A stretch of 64,000 bases of DNA from Meghimatium bilineatum (taxonomy: Eukaryota; Mollusca; Gastropoda; Stylommatophora; Philomycidae): the NCBI GenBank assembly GCA_034231615.1, contig CM067299.1, positions 15,429,863-15,493,862 of the forward strand, read 5' to 3'. Of the stretch, positions 1 through 12,041 are shown one piece after another; position 1 is the stretch's first letter, and each line of letters begins with the position of its first letter. The translations under genes were made by a program, and so were the position numbers. Below the pieces are notes generated by a model. The model was not told the origin of the DNA, ran no database searches, and saw only the letters and a list, made by a program, of their open reading frames with translations.

Positions 1-884
1 TCTGGGAAGAAGTCCCATACTCAGTGTAGTCACATGTGAGATATATTGTTTGAATTTAGCTTTCACAAATAAAGCGAATGAACATAAAAGACGTTTGCTC
101 TATAACAGCTTTCAAGTTCAAGAAATATAAACATACAAATTTAAGATATAATAATGATGCTTTTGTACAATTATATGTCCCATTTTTATGATTGTTTGTT
201 CTTATGACGACAAAATTATTGTTGTGGAAACGTCTATCAGTTCATTTATTTTATCTGTTAAACGGAACTTTATCATTATTTTCAATGTATTTATTCTTTA
301 TTTAAAAAATATACGACACTTTTGAAGCATTCACTGTACATGATTATTTGACACTCAACTTCTACTTCTGTGTTGTATCTCACAATCCTGCAGGTTAGCA
401 GGGTTTAATCCAGAACGGTATGTGGTGTAATGATTTACAGCTTTGATGCCTCATTCAATTTGACACATTCCATTTCAGCATGGCTTCTGGGTTCATTATG
501 ATCCTAAATGATTTGGAACAGTAAACACCCCCCCCCCTTTTTCCACACAAAAAAACACAACCTCGTAAAAACCTCTTTCAACATGCCGGAAAGGTAACAG
601 TGGTACTATTCTCTGCTTTTCATTCCTCAGAAAAACAAGGACGGCTATTCAGCTATTATTAGACTTTTAGGTGCAGTAATGTATCCAGTTGTTTCGCATA
701 TGCAAAAATGGACCAGCAAATTTTGTGGACTGATGTATCCAGTTGGTTCGCATATGCACTATAATCCAGCAGATTGTGTGGAATGATGTATCCAGTTGTA
801 TCGCATATGCACTATAGACCAGCAAATTCTGGATGAAGAGCTGATTTGACGCTCTGTTCTAGTCTATTTGTAATCTCTTACAGA
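1..884. other. AT-rich non-coding flank with a small three-copy repeat
   Basis: I see no gene. At about 678-832 a roughly 57 bp unit containing ATGTATCCAGTTG and TCGCATATGCA occurs three times. A C-run lies near 528-537. Confidence 0.6.
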
Positions 885-1640
885 CGTATTAAAGTCATGT
901 AGTCATATATTAAAGTCATGTAGTCATATATTAGTCATGTAGTCCTATATTGAAGTCATGTAGTCCTATATTGAAGTCATGTAGTCCTATATTGGTCATG
1001 TAGTCATATATTGAAGTCATCTAGTCAAATATTGAAGTCATGTAGTCATATATTGAAGTCATGTAGTCATATATTCAAATCATGTAGTCATATATTGAAG
1101 TCATGTAGTCATATATTGAAGTCATGTAGTCATATATTGAAGTCATGTAGTCATATATTCAAATCATGTAGTCATATATTGAAGTCATGTAGTCATATAT
1201 TGAAGTCATGTAGTCATATATTCAAATCATGTAGTCATATATTGAAGTCATGTAGTCATATATTGAAGTCATGTAGTCATATATTCAAATCATGTAGTCA
1301 TATATTGAAGTCATGTAGTTATGTATTGAAGTCATGTAGTCATATATTGAAGTCATGTAGTCATATATTCAAATCATGTAGTCATATATTGAAGTCATGT
1401 AGTCATATATTGAAGTCATGTAGTCATATATTCAAATCATGTAGTCATATATTGAAGTCATATAGTCATATATTGAAGTCATGTAGTCATATATTGAAGT
1501 CATGTAGTCATATATTGAAGTCATGTAGTCATATATTGAAGTCATGTAGTCATATATTGAAGTCATGTAGTCATATATTGAAGTCATGTAGTCATATATT
1601 CAAATCATGTAGTCATATATTGAAGTCATATAGTCATATT
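885..1640. repeat. 21 bp minisatellite with a three-unit higher-order pattern
   Basis: About 36 units of AAGTCATGTAGTCATATATTG. Every third unit in the middle of the array carries the variant TTCAAATCATG, making a 63 bp higher-order repeat. The 21 bp period is a multiple of three, so a long open frame exists, but it is only the repeat translated. Confidence 0.95.
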
Positions 1641-1719
1641 GTGACTGTAATTAAAAGAAACCAACATTAATATCATCACACGATTGCTGATTTTCATGCG
1701 ATTCTATACGTGCATACAA

Positions 1720-2085
1720 TATAGAGGTACAAGCTTCCTACATACAAAATGGAGGTACAATCTTCCTACATACAAAATGGAGGTACAATCTTCCTACATA
1801 CAAAATGGAGGTACAAGGTTCCTACATACAATATAGAGGTACAAGCTTCCTACATACTATATGAAGGTACAAGCTTCCTACATACTCTATGGTGGTACAA
1901 TCCTTCTGCACACAATATGGTTGTACAATCTTCCTAGATACAATATAGAGGTGCAAGCTTCCTACATACAATATGGAAGTACAATCCTTCTGCTTACAAT
2001 ATGGTGGTACATTTTTCCTGCATACAATATGGTGGTACATGCTTCCTGCATACAATATGGTGATACAAGCTTTCTTCATACTCAC
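1720..2085. repeat. 28 bp minisatellite
   Basis: About 13 units containing GGAGGTACAATCTTCCTACA. Units diverge toward the right (GGTGGTACA, CCTTCTGCA). Confidence 0.9.
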
Positions 2086-2189
2086 ATATACTATATCTTG
2101 TGTGTTAGTTTAAAAAACCTGTAGATACCAGGATGTAGTCAGGAGAATGGAATTCGATGTGTCGTAATTTACAGCTTGGCTATGATATC

Positions 2190-2650
2190 TGCCATATTTG
2201 TAACTTTGTAACTAAGCCAGCTCACAATGTTGCATGACAACTTAACCAACTCACTAATATTACATTACAACATAACTAGTTTAAAATGTTACATGAAAAT
2301 TACTCAGCTCACAATGTTACATGGCAACTTAACCTGCTCAAAATATTACATCGCAATTTGGCTAGCATAAAATATATGATAACCAACTTACAACGTTACA
2401 TGATAACTAAACCATCTCGAAATTTGTTACATGACAACTTAACCAGCTGAAAATACATATATATATATATATAAAACAGTTTATCTAGCTCACATTGTTG
2501 CATGGTAATTAAACCTCAAAATACAATTCTTTAGCTTAACCAGATCATAATTTTATATAACAACTTAACCAGTTCAAAATATAGCATTGCAATTTAACCA
2601 GCTCAAATTATAGTATGTCACGTTTAGCCAACTCAAATTATCGTACAATT
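2190..2650. repeat. Degenerate repeat with AACTTAACCAGCTCA core
   Basis: Loose copies about 35-40 bp apart containing TTACATGACAACTTAACCAG, with an (AT)n run near 2455-2472. Copies differ at many positions, so this is an old array. Confidence 0.7.
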
Positions 2651-3186
2651 TTTTAGATATTAAATTGCAACAAACAGAACAATGAAATTGGCAACCCCGA
2701 ACTAAATTATAAAAAATGTGTAATACACAAGTAATAATAATAAAACTCTAGGGTAAAAGTTGTAAACATCATATCTACACACACAAATGTCAATAATCAT
2801 AGCCTCTGTAAACGAAAAATTAGTATCACATATAAGATTGTTTTCAACATTAGGTAACTACGATCATACAAGCATATTCCATGATAATATCTGAAAACAT
2901 CTTCATATACAAAATAACCTACTGCACACTCACACAAAACAGCGATAACAACCGAACCAGATGTATTAAAGAAATGATAAAATCATAACATATCAGTAGG
3001 GTTCAGATCGGAATCATAATTTCTTTATTGATGTTCTGCTCAGTTTTTTGCGCATTTTCCCAAATTCTCATTTAACATATTTAGAATGTGTTTTGCTGTT
3101 ATCTGCTGAATGAAAACATACCATACTCCCACCCCCCCCCTACTTTAAGAAAAAAAATAAAAATAGTCTAAAACAGACAGCAGCCT
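2651..3186. other. AT-rich stretch without recognisable features
   Basis: No open frame, RNA gene or repeat could be supported here apart from a C-run near 3131. Confidence 0.5.
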
Positions 3187-3608
3187 ACATCATAGAATCT
3201 AGAGTCTCAACCTGACTGAATGATGATCTATATCATAGAATCTAGAGTCTCAACCTGACTGAATGATGATCTATATCATAGAATCTAGAGTCCCAACCTG
3301 ACTGAGTGATGATCTATATCATAGAATCTAGAGTCCCAACCTGACTGAGTGATGATCTATATCATAGAATCTAGAGTCACAACCTGACTGAATGATGATC
3401 TATATCATAGAATCTAGAGTCCCAACCTGAATGATGATCTATATCATAGAATCTAGAGTCACAACCTGACTGAATGATGATCTATATCATAGAATCTAGA
3501 GTCCCAACCTGACTGAATGATGATCTATATCATAGAATCTAGAGTCTCAACCTGACTGAGTGATGATCTATATCATAGAATCTGGAGTCTCAACCTGACT
3601 GAATGATA
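3187..3608. repeat. 43 bp minisatellite
   Basis: About ten units containing CATAGAATCTAGAGTC and CAACCTGACTGAATGATG. Copies are nearly identical; one unit near 3421-3440 has lost the GACTGA step. Confidence 0.95.
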
Positions 3609-3889
3609 GCCGAAGAAATATATTAAATAAGTATTAATGTTGGTATTTCGTTATTGTAATTCTAAGACAGCCTAAAGAAACTTCATGTGCATGAACAACA
3701 GAATTATAATATGAAAAACTAACAAGTTCATCTCATCTATTTGTGGTCAGTTAATGCAGAGAACCGGCTAACTAATAAGAAACATACGGCAGCACAGCTC
3801 CTAGAAACGTATTATGGATACATTGAACAGTGGTGTAATTAATATTAAGAAACCTACGGGAATAGGTCTAGTAGAGTCTTGTCTTATCC

Positions 3890-4075
3890 TATCCATGTGT
3901 GCTACTAGGCGTCATGCGGAGCCGTATTTTCTTTCTTTAGCTAACTGTGATGCCGCTGACATAGTGCAGCTTGGTGTTCTAGTATTTATCTGATACCATC
4001 TATCCATCTTCGTCTGGGTCTTCTCCTATTTCTCTTTTCATATATGTTCTGTTATTGAATTCTGTCGATGGAATA
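3890..4075 (-). pseudogene. LINE reverse transcriptase C-terminal fragment
   Basis: The minus strand reads RNRRRPRRRWIDGIR followed by decayed sequence. The GRPRRRWxDDI type motif is common at the C-terminus of invertebrate non-LTR polymerases. Only a short remnant is left. Confidence 0.5.
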
Positions 4076-4234
4076 CGATCTTTAATGTTTCTGATTGAAC
4101 GGTGGAGTAACTAATATTAATAAAACTACGGGAGTAAAGAACTTAGAAACACAGAGTGGATACACTGAACTCGGATGTAACTAATAATAACAGTGAAAGT
4201 AATGTTTCAGAGTGCTAAAAGAGGATACGGGGAC

Positions 4235-4390
4235 AGCAGTGCGTGTGTTACAGAGTGCTGGGTGAGAGAAGAAAAGGAAGACCAAAAAGACGACGGAAAA
4301 GCAACATGAAAGTCTATTTGCACGGGAAGAAAGGTGTTAAGAACATCCACGACGAAGACAAAGTTCTGGAAAGATTCTCAACATTTTAAA
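4235..4390 (+). pseudogene. LINE reverse transcriptase C-terminal fragment
   Basis: The plus strand reads GERRKGRPKRRRKSNMKVYL, the basic motif seen near the end of many non-LTR polymerases, followed by a stop and a (CA)n run near 4396. It is oriented opposite to the fragment at 3.9-4.1 kb. Confidence 0.5.
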
Positions 4391-5650
4391 TATACACACA
4401 CACACAATGCTGAGAATCCTACATGTTTAGATAAAATAGCCTCGTATTAACACAACTGGAACACGCAAAAAAATAATACCGAAACAACTCACGTCTTCCT
4501 TCTATAAGACAATTGGGAAGGTGATCTAGATCACACTAAAATATCGAATATTCATTTGTGTATATTCCTTACTCGCACCTCACCCCGAACCTGTGTTTCT
4601 AAGGAAAAAGACATTGATTAAAAGCACAGTTTAAATACATAAACAAATACATACAGTTGATGTTGTGTACCCAGGTATTTCGCACAGGTAAACAAATCAT
4701 GAATACAAAATATTAAACCCCGCCCAACATGCTTGAAAGTTCATAAAAAATGTAGATTTTCGGAGAATTTTATATATATCTTAAAAGTTCTATTCGACAC
4801 GTATGTGTCATCTTTCAGTTTATTATAAAATACTAATATACCTGTTCTGGAAGCTGTGATAAAAACATTTTTATTTTGGATGCAGTGATTTTCTCGGAAA
4901 TATAAATACGTTCAGTAGCTTGTCATTGTCTTCTGAATAGTTCGTTATTTTTAACGTTACACATCCATACATTGTTTTTGTGGGAAATTGTATTGTTTGC
5001 TTATTTATTTTGGGTAGCAGGATTCATGAGCGATATAGCTCGTGTTTTGTGTTTGAAACGGGGGAAATTATTTCCCGGAGATTCCCTTCATATTCAGAAC
5101 TCTTAGCGGTTAACTTGAGAAAAAGCCTCACAAACAGACGTTAACGTGTGTATGTAGAGGCTGTCCTCCTGATTACTTTGATTTTCCGATAACTCCTTTT
5201 TCTACTGGGAACTTTTTTCCCCTAAACAATAAAAAATACGGAAAACTTTGGAACTGCAAAGAGAATTCTCGCTGTGTTGGATCAGCGCATGACATATCTT
5301 GAACAAATTTTGTGCGAAATATCAGCCCGCTTGTGGAAGCTCGTCATATAGTAGGTAAGAACCGAGCCAATTATCTGAACGTTAAAGCAAACACATAACT
5401 ACGGAATTGTTGATGATTCTCCAAATACCAGGATTGCCTAGTAGTTTGAAATGTTGATATGGTCCACATACCAGACTTTCCATGTAATTTGAAGTGTTGT
5501 GCTCCAAATATAACAATGCATACGCCAGTTCGGGTGCTTGCGATAGAATGTTATATTGAGCCAATATTTTTTATGGATTTTAAGCGTGGACAAAAAACAA
5601 AAGTACCCAAGGCAAGCTGGAGGCAATTGAGATATGATTTTTAAGAAATT
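4391..5650. other. Mostly anonymous sequence with a SINE remnant
   Basis: A piece at about 4858-4960 resembles the body of the SINE at 5651-5860 (shared words such as ATACGTT, AGTAG and TTGTCATTGTCTTCTG). I see nothing else. Confidence 0.4.
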
Positions 5651-5858
5651 TGGTAGCATATCCTATTCAGGACGTGGCTATCAATCAACCCAGTATTTTT
5701 TTGGTGTAGTGATTTTCCAGACAATTTAAATACGTTTAGTAGTTTGCCAGTACTTTCTGATCGGTCCGAATACACAATTTCGTGTGGCAGGGATCGAACT
5801 CGGTATCTTGGCCGTCACAGGCAGGCTCTGCACCACTCCGCCACAGAGCCGGAATTGT
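5651..5858 (-). mobile_element. tRNA-derived SINE
   Basis: The minus strand carries a tRNA-like head, with A-box-like TGGCGGAGTGG and B-box AGTTCGATCC (about 5785-5850), followed by a unique body. Related bodies lie near 4858-4960 and 29020-29225, and its end segment TTGGTAGCATATCCTATTC recurs inverted near 26650. The tRNA part is mutated and followed by SINE sequence, so it is not a tRNA gene. Confidence 0.65.
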
Positions 5859-5867
5859 GAAAGAAAA

Positions 5868-6178
5868 TGAAGAAAGTTCCATGGACAACCAAGAAAATTA
5901 ATGTAGAAGTCCTCTGAGATGCTGGAGTAAAACGACAAATTATAGCAAAAATTAGAAACAGACAATCAAGATTTTTACGGTATGTGATGATAAAGTAAAG
6001 ATTGAACATTTAGTAACCACCAGAAAGATCATGAGAAGTGGCAGAGGAAGATAGATAAATTTCTGGATGGGATGTCACTTTGGCACAAAAGAAAGGCACC
6101 AACTGAACGTATTGACAACACGAGAGACAGAGAGGCGCGGAGAAGCATTATCGTATACGCTACTCAGCATGGCACTTG
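5868..6178 (+). pseudogene. LINE reverse transcriptase C-terminal fragment
   Basis: Frames read VPWTTKKINVEVL, then KRQIIAKIRNRQSRFLRYVM, then a degraded GR-DRE-like tail ending near ATGGCACT. This matches the LRIPWTxKxTN ... IRKRQxxFxGHxxR layout of other fragments in this window. Stops and frameshifts interrupt it. Confidence 0.65.
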
Positions 6179-6469
6179 ATTGATTTATTACTCCAAATAT
6201 CAGACGTGCGGAGTAATTTGAATTGTCAGTGGGGATTCACATATCAGACTTATCAGGTCATGTGTGCTGTTATGCAGTTCTGGAGGTCTCGATTCCTATC
6301 CAATAAAGACCAAGAGATATTACATAATCTATTCTTCAATAAAAAAAAATACTGCCTTGTCCTGTAATATTCTGTTTTTTATCGCTGTTGAACGTCTTCG
6401 ATATGCAGTCATCATTGTTCCTAAATCCAGTTCTGGAATTGATAGGCTGAACATGTTTGAGTAGAGAGT

Positions 6470-7312
6470 CATTCTCTGTGATCTGTCATGTGATCTATCA
6501 TGTGAACTATCATGTGATCTATCATGATAGGCTGAAAATGTTTGAGTAGAGAGTCATTCTCTGTGATCTATCATGTGATCTATCATGTGAACTATCATGT
6601 GATCTATCATGATAGGCTGAACATGTTTGAGTAGAGAGTCATTCTCTGTGATCTATCATGTGATCTATCATGTGATCTATCATGTGATCTATCATGTGAT
6701 CTATCATGTGATCTATCATGTGATCTATCATGTGATCTATCATGATAGGCTGAACATATTTGAGTAGAGAGTCATTCTATGTGATCTATCATGTGATCTA
6801 TCATGTGATCTATCATGTGATCTATCATGTAATCTATCATGATAGGCTGAACATGTTTGAGTAGAGAGTCATTCTATGTGATCTATCATGTGATCTATCA
6901 TGTGATCTATCATGTGATCTATCATGTGATCTATCATGATAGGCTGAACATGTTTGAGTAGAGAGTCATTCTATGTGATCTATCATGTGATCTATCATGT
7001 GATCTATCATGTGATCTATCATGTGATCTATCATGTGATCTATCATGTGATCTATCATGTAATCTATCATGATAGGCTGAACATGTTTGAGTAGAGAGTC
7101 ATTCTATGTGATCTATCATGTGATCTATCATGTGATCTATCATGTGATCTATCATGATAGGCTGAACATGTTTGAGTAGAGAGTCATTCTCTGTGATCTA
7201 TCATGTGATCTATCATGTGATCTATCATGTAATCTATCATATGATCTATCATGTAATCTATCATGATAGGCTGAACATGTTTGAGTAGAGAGTCATTCTT
7301 TGTGATCTATCA
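6470..7312. repeat. Compound array: 12 bp palindromic units alternating with a 44 bp spacer
   Basis: Blocks of GTGATCTATCAT (3 to 8 copies) alternate with a conserved spacer containing GATAGGCTGAACATGTTTGA and AGAGAGTCATTCT. At each block end CTATCATGATAG is palindromic. Nine spacers are visible, so the block-plus-spacer itself is a higher-order repeat of variable length. Confidence 0.93.
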
Positions 7313-8340
7313 TGTTAAGCGTGAAACGGGGTAATGAAATTTTGCTAATAATACACAACACATAGGACATGCAAATACACTGGTCTAGAGAAACAACCGC
7401 GGCACGAAAACTATAGGGACTTCTGTAGGAGCTACAAAACAATCGTCTATAATAGAGGGGAAAAAACAGATGTAAGTAGATTCTATGCGAACTTTCGTTA
7501 CTGCATGTTTTCCTGTTAAGGAGTGCAGGGTGGCTTTTTATGGGCTATCCAAGCAAACGACGCAAGAAAATCCCAGTTGAGCTCAAATAATCGTGGACTA
7601 CGAGGGACAACCTATATTGTTTCATTTCTTGGTGCTAATTCCGCTTTGAAGAACAGTGGTTAGTCACTCTTTACGGCACGGTAAATCGACCGTCTCGCAG
7701 TTCAGGGACGAACATTTGATTGCAATCTCTAACCCACTGAATAAGGATTGCTTGCCGCCACATTAAATCATTTCACGGCGTTCGTGGGCGGTTTCCGAAT
7801 ATCAGATTTCGATATCACGATTGCAATATGGTATTCTGGAACGTTTAAAAAGATACTCATTCAGTTACTCCAGATATTCACATTGTGAATATCCTTTGAA
7901 TTCTTTCAAAGCGTTGGAGGTCATGTTCTAGCCAAAGACAAATCATATAAGTGTTACTTTGCACTTTAGCGGATTTGTATCATTTTCGAAAATATGTACT
8001 CACTGTGCAAAACTGAAATCCAACAGGTAAAGATATGAACTGGGTAATGACGTTTTGTTAATCACTGGAAAAATTAATTGTGAAATTTAGCTTGGCGAGG
8101 GAACGTCAACTGTGTCGTTCTTGCTTAACGTTTTTTGTTGTGTATGTAGTCTTGAAAAATGCGTTTTGGTCGAAACGACGATTTTTATGTGTTACTATGT
8201 GTGTTTGCAGTGATTAGCAAAATTTAATTAGCCTGTTCCTAGCTTTACATTTAGAATTATTTTCGTTGTATGTTTTTGTGTTTCATAGATATATCACTAT
8301 ATTTTCGGTTTATTTCGGTATTTACTACTATTCGCACATA
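7313..8340. other. Non-coding stretch with a SINE remnant
   Basis: About 7490-7562 matches the head-distal part of the SINE at 19.6 kb (TTACTGCATGTTTTCCTGTT). The rest shows no gene or repeat. Confidence 0.45.
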
Positions 8341-8349
8341 TAACACATA

Positions 8350-8700
8350 AGAAAAGAAATGGGGAAATCAGAAGTAGAAGAGATGTACTTCTACAGAAGA
8401 ATGCTAAGAATACCATGGAGTGCTAGAAAAACTAATGCGGAGTCAAATTCGAGACGGGGTTTAATCAATAACATAAGAAAAAGACAAACTTCATTTTTTG
8501 GCAACGTTGTGAGACAAGGAGGTTTGGAGAATATAGTCATAACAGACAAGATTGAGGGCAACATAGATAGAGAGTGGCAACGCCAAAATATTAGTTTAAC
8601 CACCTGGCACGGCAGGGAAACAACAACGATTCTGATATATAAATATGGAGACAGAGAGCTGTGGAAAGCCATGATTGGGTTACACCAGCCGGCGTGACAG
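8350..8700 (+). pseudogene. LINE reverse transcriptase C-terminal domain fragment
   Basis: An open frame of 112 codons reads FYRRMLRIPWSARKTN, then LINNIRKRQTSFFGNVVRQG, then GLENIVITDKIEG and WHGRETTTI, ending DRELWKAM. This is the terminal part of a non-LTR (RTE/CR1-like) polymerase, 5'-truncated. It is among the least damaged LINE pieces in the window. Confidence 0.8.
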
Positions 8701-8764
8701 CTGATGATGATGATCACTATCCATTTTATTTTAAATCATTTCTTTGCTATATGTGCAGATATAT

Positions 8765-8885
8765 ACTTGCGGAAACTGGGTATTTCTTATAGACGTTGCA
8801 AGATTCTTGCAGAAACTGGGTTTTGCTGATAGGCATTGCAAGATTCTTGCAGTAACAGGGTTTTCCTTGATAGGAGTTGCAAGTT
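8765..8885. repeat. Three-copy repeat of about 50 bp
   Basis: Three copies containing TTGCAAGATTCTTGCAG and AACTGGGTTTT. Confidence 0.8.
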
Positions 8886-8929
8886 AGGTTTGCGGGTTAT
8901 GGCACGTTTGGTCGCTTGATATGCAGTAA

Positions 8930-9714
8930 TATTGTGATATCTGAGAACCTATACATCCGCCTTCTTCTTAGTCTTTCTCTGCCTCATTTCCATTCTCCTG
9001 TAATATGCTCTTGCCGATGGACAATATGGGTTAATTCTCAATAACTGGCCCAACCATTCCGTTTTTCAATATATTTGACCACATAGGCCCTACGTTGTTC
9101 TATCACTTTCTATAATCTGATTTTTTTCTCACTCATCCGCATCGTTGAAGATAGAGATCGCTGGAGGACTCTGTATACTGAAGTATCCAATATGGTACCC
9201 ACTACAACCCTGACGGGTTACGTGTATATGGATAATCTCTTCACTACTTATATAATCTTTTCTAGTTGCGTTTTCTTCTTTTCTTATACATTTTTAGCCA
9301 TATCTACAGCAACATGGAATATATATATATCAGTTCAGTCTTTTCACTTTTAACTCCGTACGGCGGTCTAGAGAAGAATTCCCCTTATCAAATCTCTTCT
9401 ACCTTTACCAATTCTTAGCCATTGCTTTGATTTCTTTCCAAGTTCTACCCTCTTACCCATCCTTTGATGTATCTATCTATCTAGCTTTCTCCCATATGTG
9501 ATAGTCATCTTCTGTCCACTTGTGTACCAGAACAATGCATGGAAATTGAATTTTTGTTATATTCGTTTCTAGCGTGAATACATGATACTTTTTTGTAGTT
9601 GTTTTTCTAGATATTGTTACCATATTTGTTTCAGCGTTAGTCTCACAAACACATTCGAACTATCTTGTGGTTCGAAAGCCGCACGAAGATGTTTCAGTGC
9701 GGCCTATTTTATCT
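8930..9714. other. Anonymous sequence, possible decayed LINE on the minus strand
   Basis: About 8940-9180 has the codon texture of minus-strand LINE C-termini but no firm motif. The remainder shows nothing. Confidence 0.3.
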
Positions 9715-10190
9715 TATTTATAGAATTAGTGTCTCGAGATCCCATTTATAGAAGTAAACGTGTCTCAAGATCCCAATTTATAGAAGCAAAATGTCATAAA
9801 ATCCACATGTATGGAAGTATAGCGTGCAGAGATCCTATTTTATAGAATTAAAGTGCCTATAGATAACATTTTATAGAATTAAAGTGCCTATAGATAACAT
9901 TTTATAGAATTAAAGTGCCTATAGATAACATTTTATAGACGTAAAGTCTCCAGAGATCCAATTTATAGAAGTAAAATGTTTATAGCTCTAATTTATAGAA
10001 ACAAAGTGTCTAGAGATCCAATTTATAGAAGCAAAGTGCCCCGAGATTCTATTTATAGACGAAAAGTGTCCAGCGATCCAATTCTATAGAAGGAATGTAT
10101 CACAAGATCCACATTTATAGAAGTAAAGATCCCAAATTACAGAAGTAAAAATCCCAATATTCCATTTTTAATAAGCCAAATTCCCGAGAC
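9715..10190. repeat. Degenerate minisatellite of about 27-34 bp
   Basis: Repeated words are ATTTATAGAAGTAAAGTGTC and GAGATCC. Three adjacent copies at about 9832-9935 are nearly identical, the rest diverged. Confidence 0.85.
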
Positions 10191-11330
10191 CACTATATGT
10201 TTAGAAATTACTTCTTTTATGTTTTTATTTAAAATCATTTTTTTAAAAAAACAAATGAAAATTGCATTAAAAACAATATTTTAAAGTTTACTGTTTGAAT
10301 CGAAGACCCATAGAAAAGTCTTCACGATCCCATTTGGCAGAGCCGTTGATATGACTACGGTATGACTATGAGGGTTGTACCTAAAAAAAAAAGTAATTTG
10401 CTTGTTTTAGTATGAATAATTTACTACTTGATAGGAAATTTCAAGACGTTTTTATGAAAAATAGCTAAGGAATTGATTTTTACAGACCTTTTTGTTAAAT
10501 TCCTAGTGCTAAACAACATGCTGAGATTTACTAAGGATGGCGTTTGAACATGCCAAACCCTCCACTTACCTACCAGACTGTCATTTTGGTTTCGTGATAC
10601 ATGGGTAAGAAAGCGTGTTTTAGATCAGTTATTTTTAATACTTTTTGGCCCGATGTTTCCTTTCGCATACATTTTTTTCCACGCCACCCCATGGAGAAAT
10701 AAATATCAGTGACTCTCTCGCGGGTGACTAAATAGTTTTACTCTATTTTTAAAAATCTTGTTTATTGTCTGAATCGTATTCTTCCTCTGCCTACTCCTCT
10801 CCCTTCGTTACCCATTTTCAAACTCTATGTAGCTTCCTTCATTATGTCTCCAGGGAAGGAGGACCATATGGCTAATACTAAGAACCACATCTTTAGCTGA
10901 AACAGTTTGGATTTGTTTTCGACTTTGTCACTGCTTCGGAAAGTACAAAACAGCCGATGTTGGAGTGAGTGAATGGCGTATGTAGAGATTTTTGCCTGCA
11001 GCATCTTACATATTTACTGTTAAAAGCATTCATGCGTACAGTTCAAGGGTCAGCCAGCAAGAACAAAATTATGGGAGTGTAAATCTAGGAGTGTACATAT
11101 AATTTATAAAACGGTCATTCGTAATACAGCGATTAATAGAAGTTGACAATATTGAAGGAATAGAACTGGCATTGATTCCCAGTCGTAGCAGATACAACCA
11201 CATTCTACCGCTACATATGCACGCAGACAAATCTAATGAACTGTACATAACAGTTCACAATCACAAGTAAATAAATTGTATACAAGAATGAGACAGTATT
11301 AAGATTTGTAAACAGGTTAATGAGGTAATG
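10191..11330. other. No supported features
   Basis: AT-rich sequence without convincing coding, RNA or repeat structure. Confidence 0.5.
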
Positions 11331-11334
11331 TCAG

Positions 11335-11870
11335 ATTTTCCACATAAATTGTCATGTGACATTCACTCCAGAACGTTGTCTTCCTAAATGAACTCCCTAA
11401 ACTTCACTGTTTGGGGCCATGCCGCTTGAATTTTCTAACTAGTATTTCAAGTTATCTTTAATGTCAGTCCATTTTCTTACATTCATATACATTTAGTAAC
11501 CAACATTCTGTCACCGTCAAAGTGTTTATAACATCTGAGTTTCACCTTCATTCCTTCCATGAGATTATAAGTATCTTTCTGTAGCATTGTATCTCAAACA
11601 CCGCCGAAGACGAATGTGTTGGGCCATTGGCTCAAATAAGACGGCAACACAACGCATTTCCATTCTCTGGACTATATTCAACTGGAAATCTTGTAGGACC
11701 ATTGTCCTGTTACAAGAGAAATCCAGTGGGAGTTTGAGAATGAACGCTGAAGAAGAAGAAGTATCTCAAAGAAGTTGAACTCTTTCCCGCTATTTTACTA
11801 AGAGTCTATGTTTACAGCCGTATGTTGAAACCGTAAAAATAAATTCTCTTAGAATTAGCAGTTTCGCAAA
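11335..11870 (-). pseudogene. LINE reverse transcriptase 3' relic, split by a SINE-like insertion
   Basis: It is similar base by base to the minus-strand LINE piece at 47370-47790 (shared words GTAACCAACATTC, AGTATCTTTCTGTAGCATT, TATTTTACT, AGGGTC/AGAGTC). The insertion at 11599-11760 splits it. It is too degraded to read as protein. Confidence 0.65.
11599..11760 (+). mobile_element. SINE-like element with GAA-rich tail and 10 bp target-site duplication
   Basis: GTATCTCAAA flanks it at 11589-11598 and 11761-11770. The interrupted LINE aligns across the gap with the intact homologue at about 47720. The element has CATTGGCTCAAATAAGACGG and ends in GAAGAAGAA. Relatives lie at about 14660-14805 and 59985-60115. 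Confidence 0.8.
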
Positions 11871-12041
11871 TATACATTGTGTTTATACAAAATATTTCTA
11901 GTATGCTAAATACATATTTGTTTCTGCAGACTTTCTAGCCATAAGTACACTTTTTTACAAGATCTTTCTAGTCAAATTTAAACATTTTTTTTACAAGATC
12001 CTTCTAGTCTTCTTATTCTTTTCGTTCGCAGTTTGACTTGT

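Noticed and set aside
1011..1670. 219-codon frame with ILKSCSH repeats
   Set aside because: It is the 21 bp minisatellite translated; the period is a multiple of three, and nothing outside the array is coding.
5780..5855. tRNA gene on the minus strand
   Set aside because: Boxes A and B are present but the cloverleaf is imperfect and the sequence continues into a repeated SINE body.
6470..7312. CRISPR-like array
   Set aside because: Repeat blocks alternate with an invariant spacer, not unique spacers, and the context is a eukaryotic genome without cas genes.
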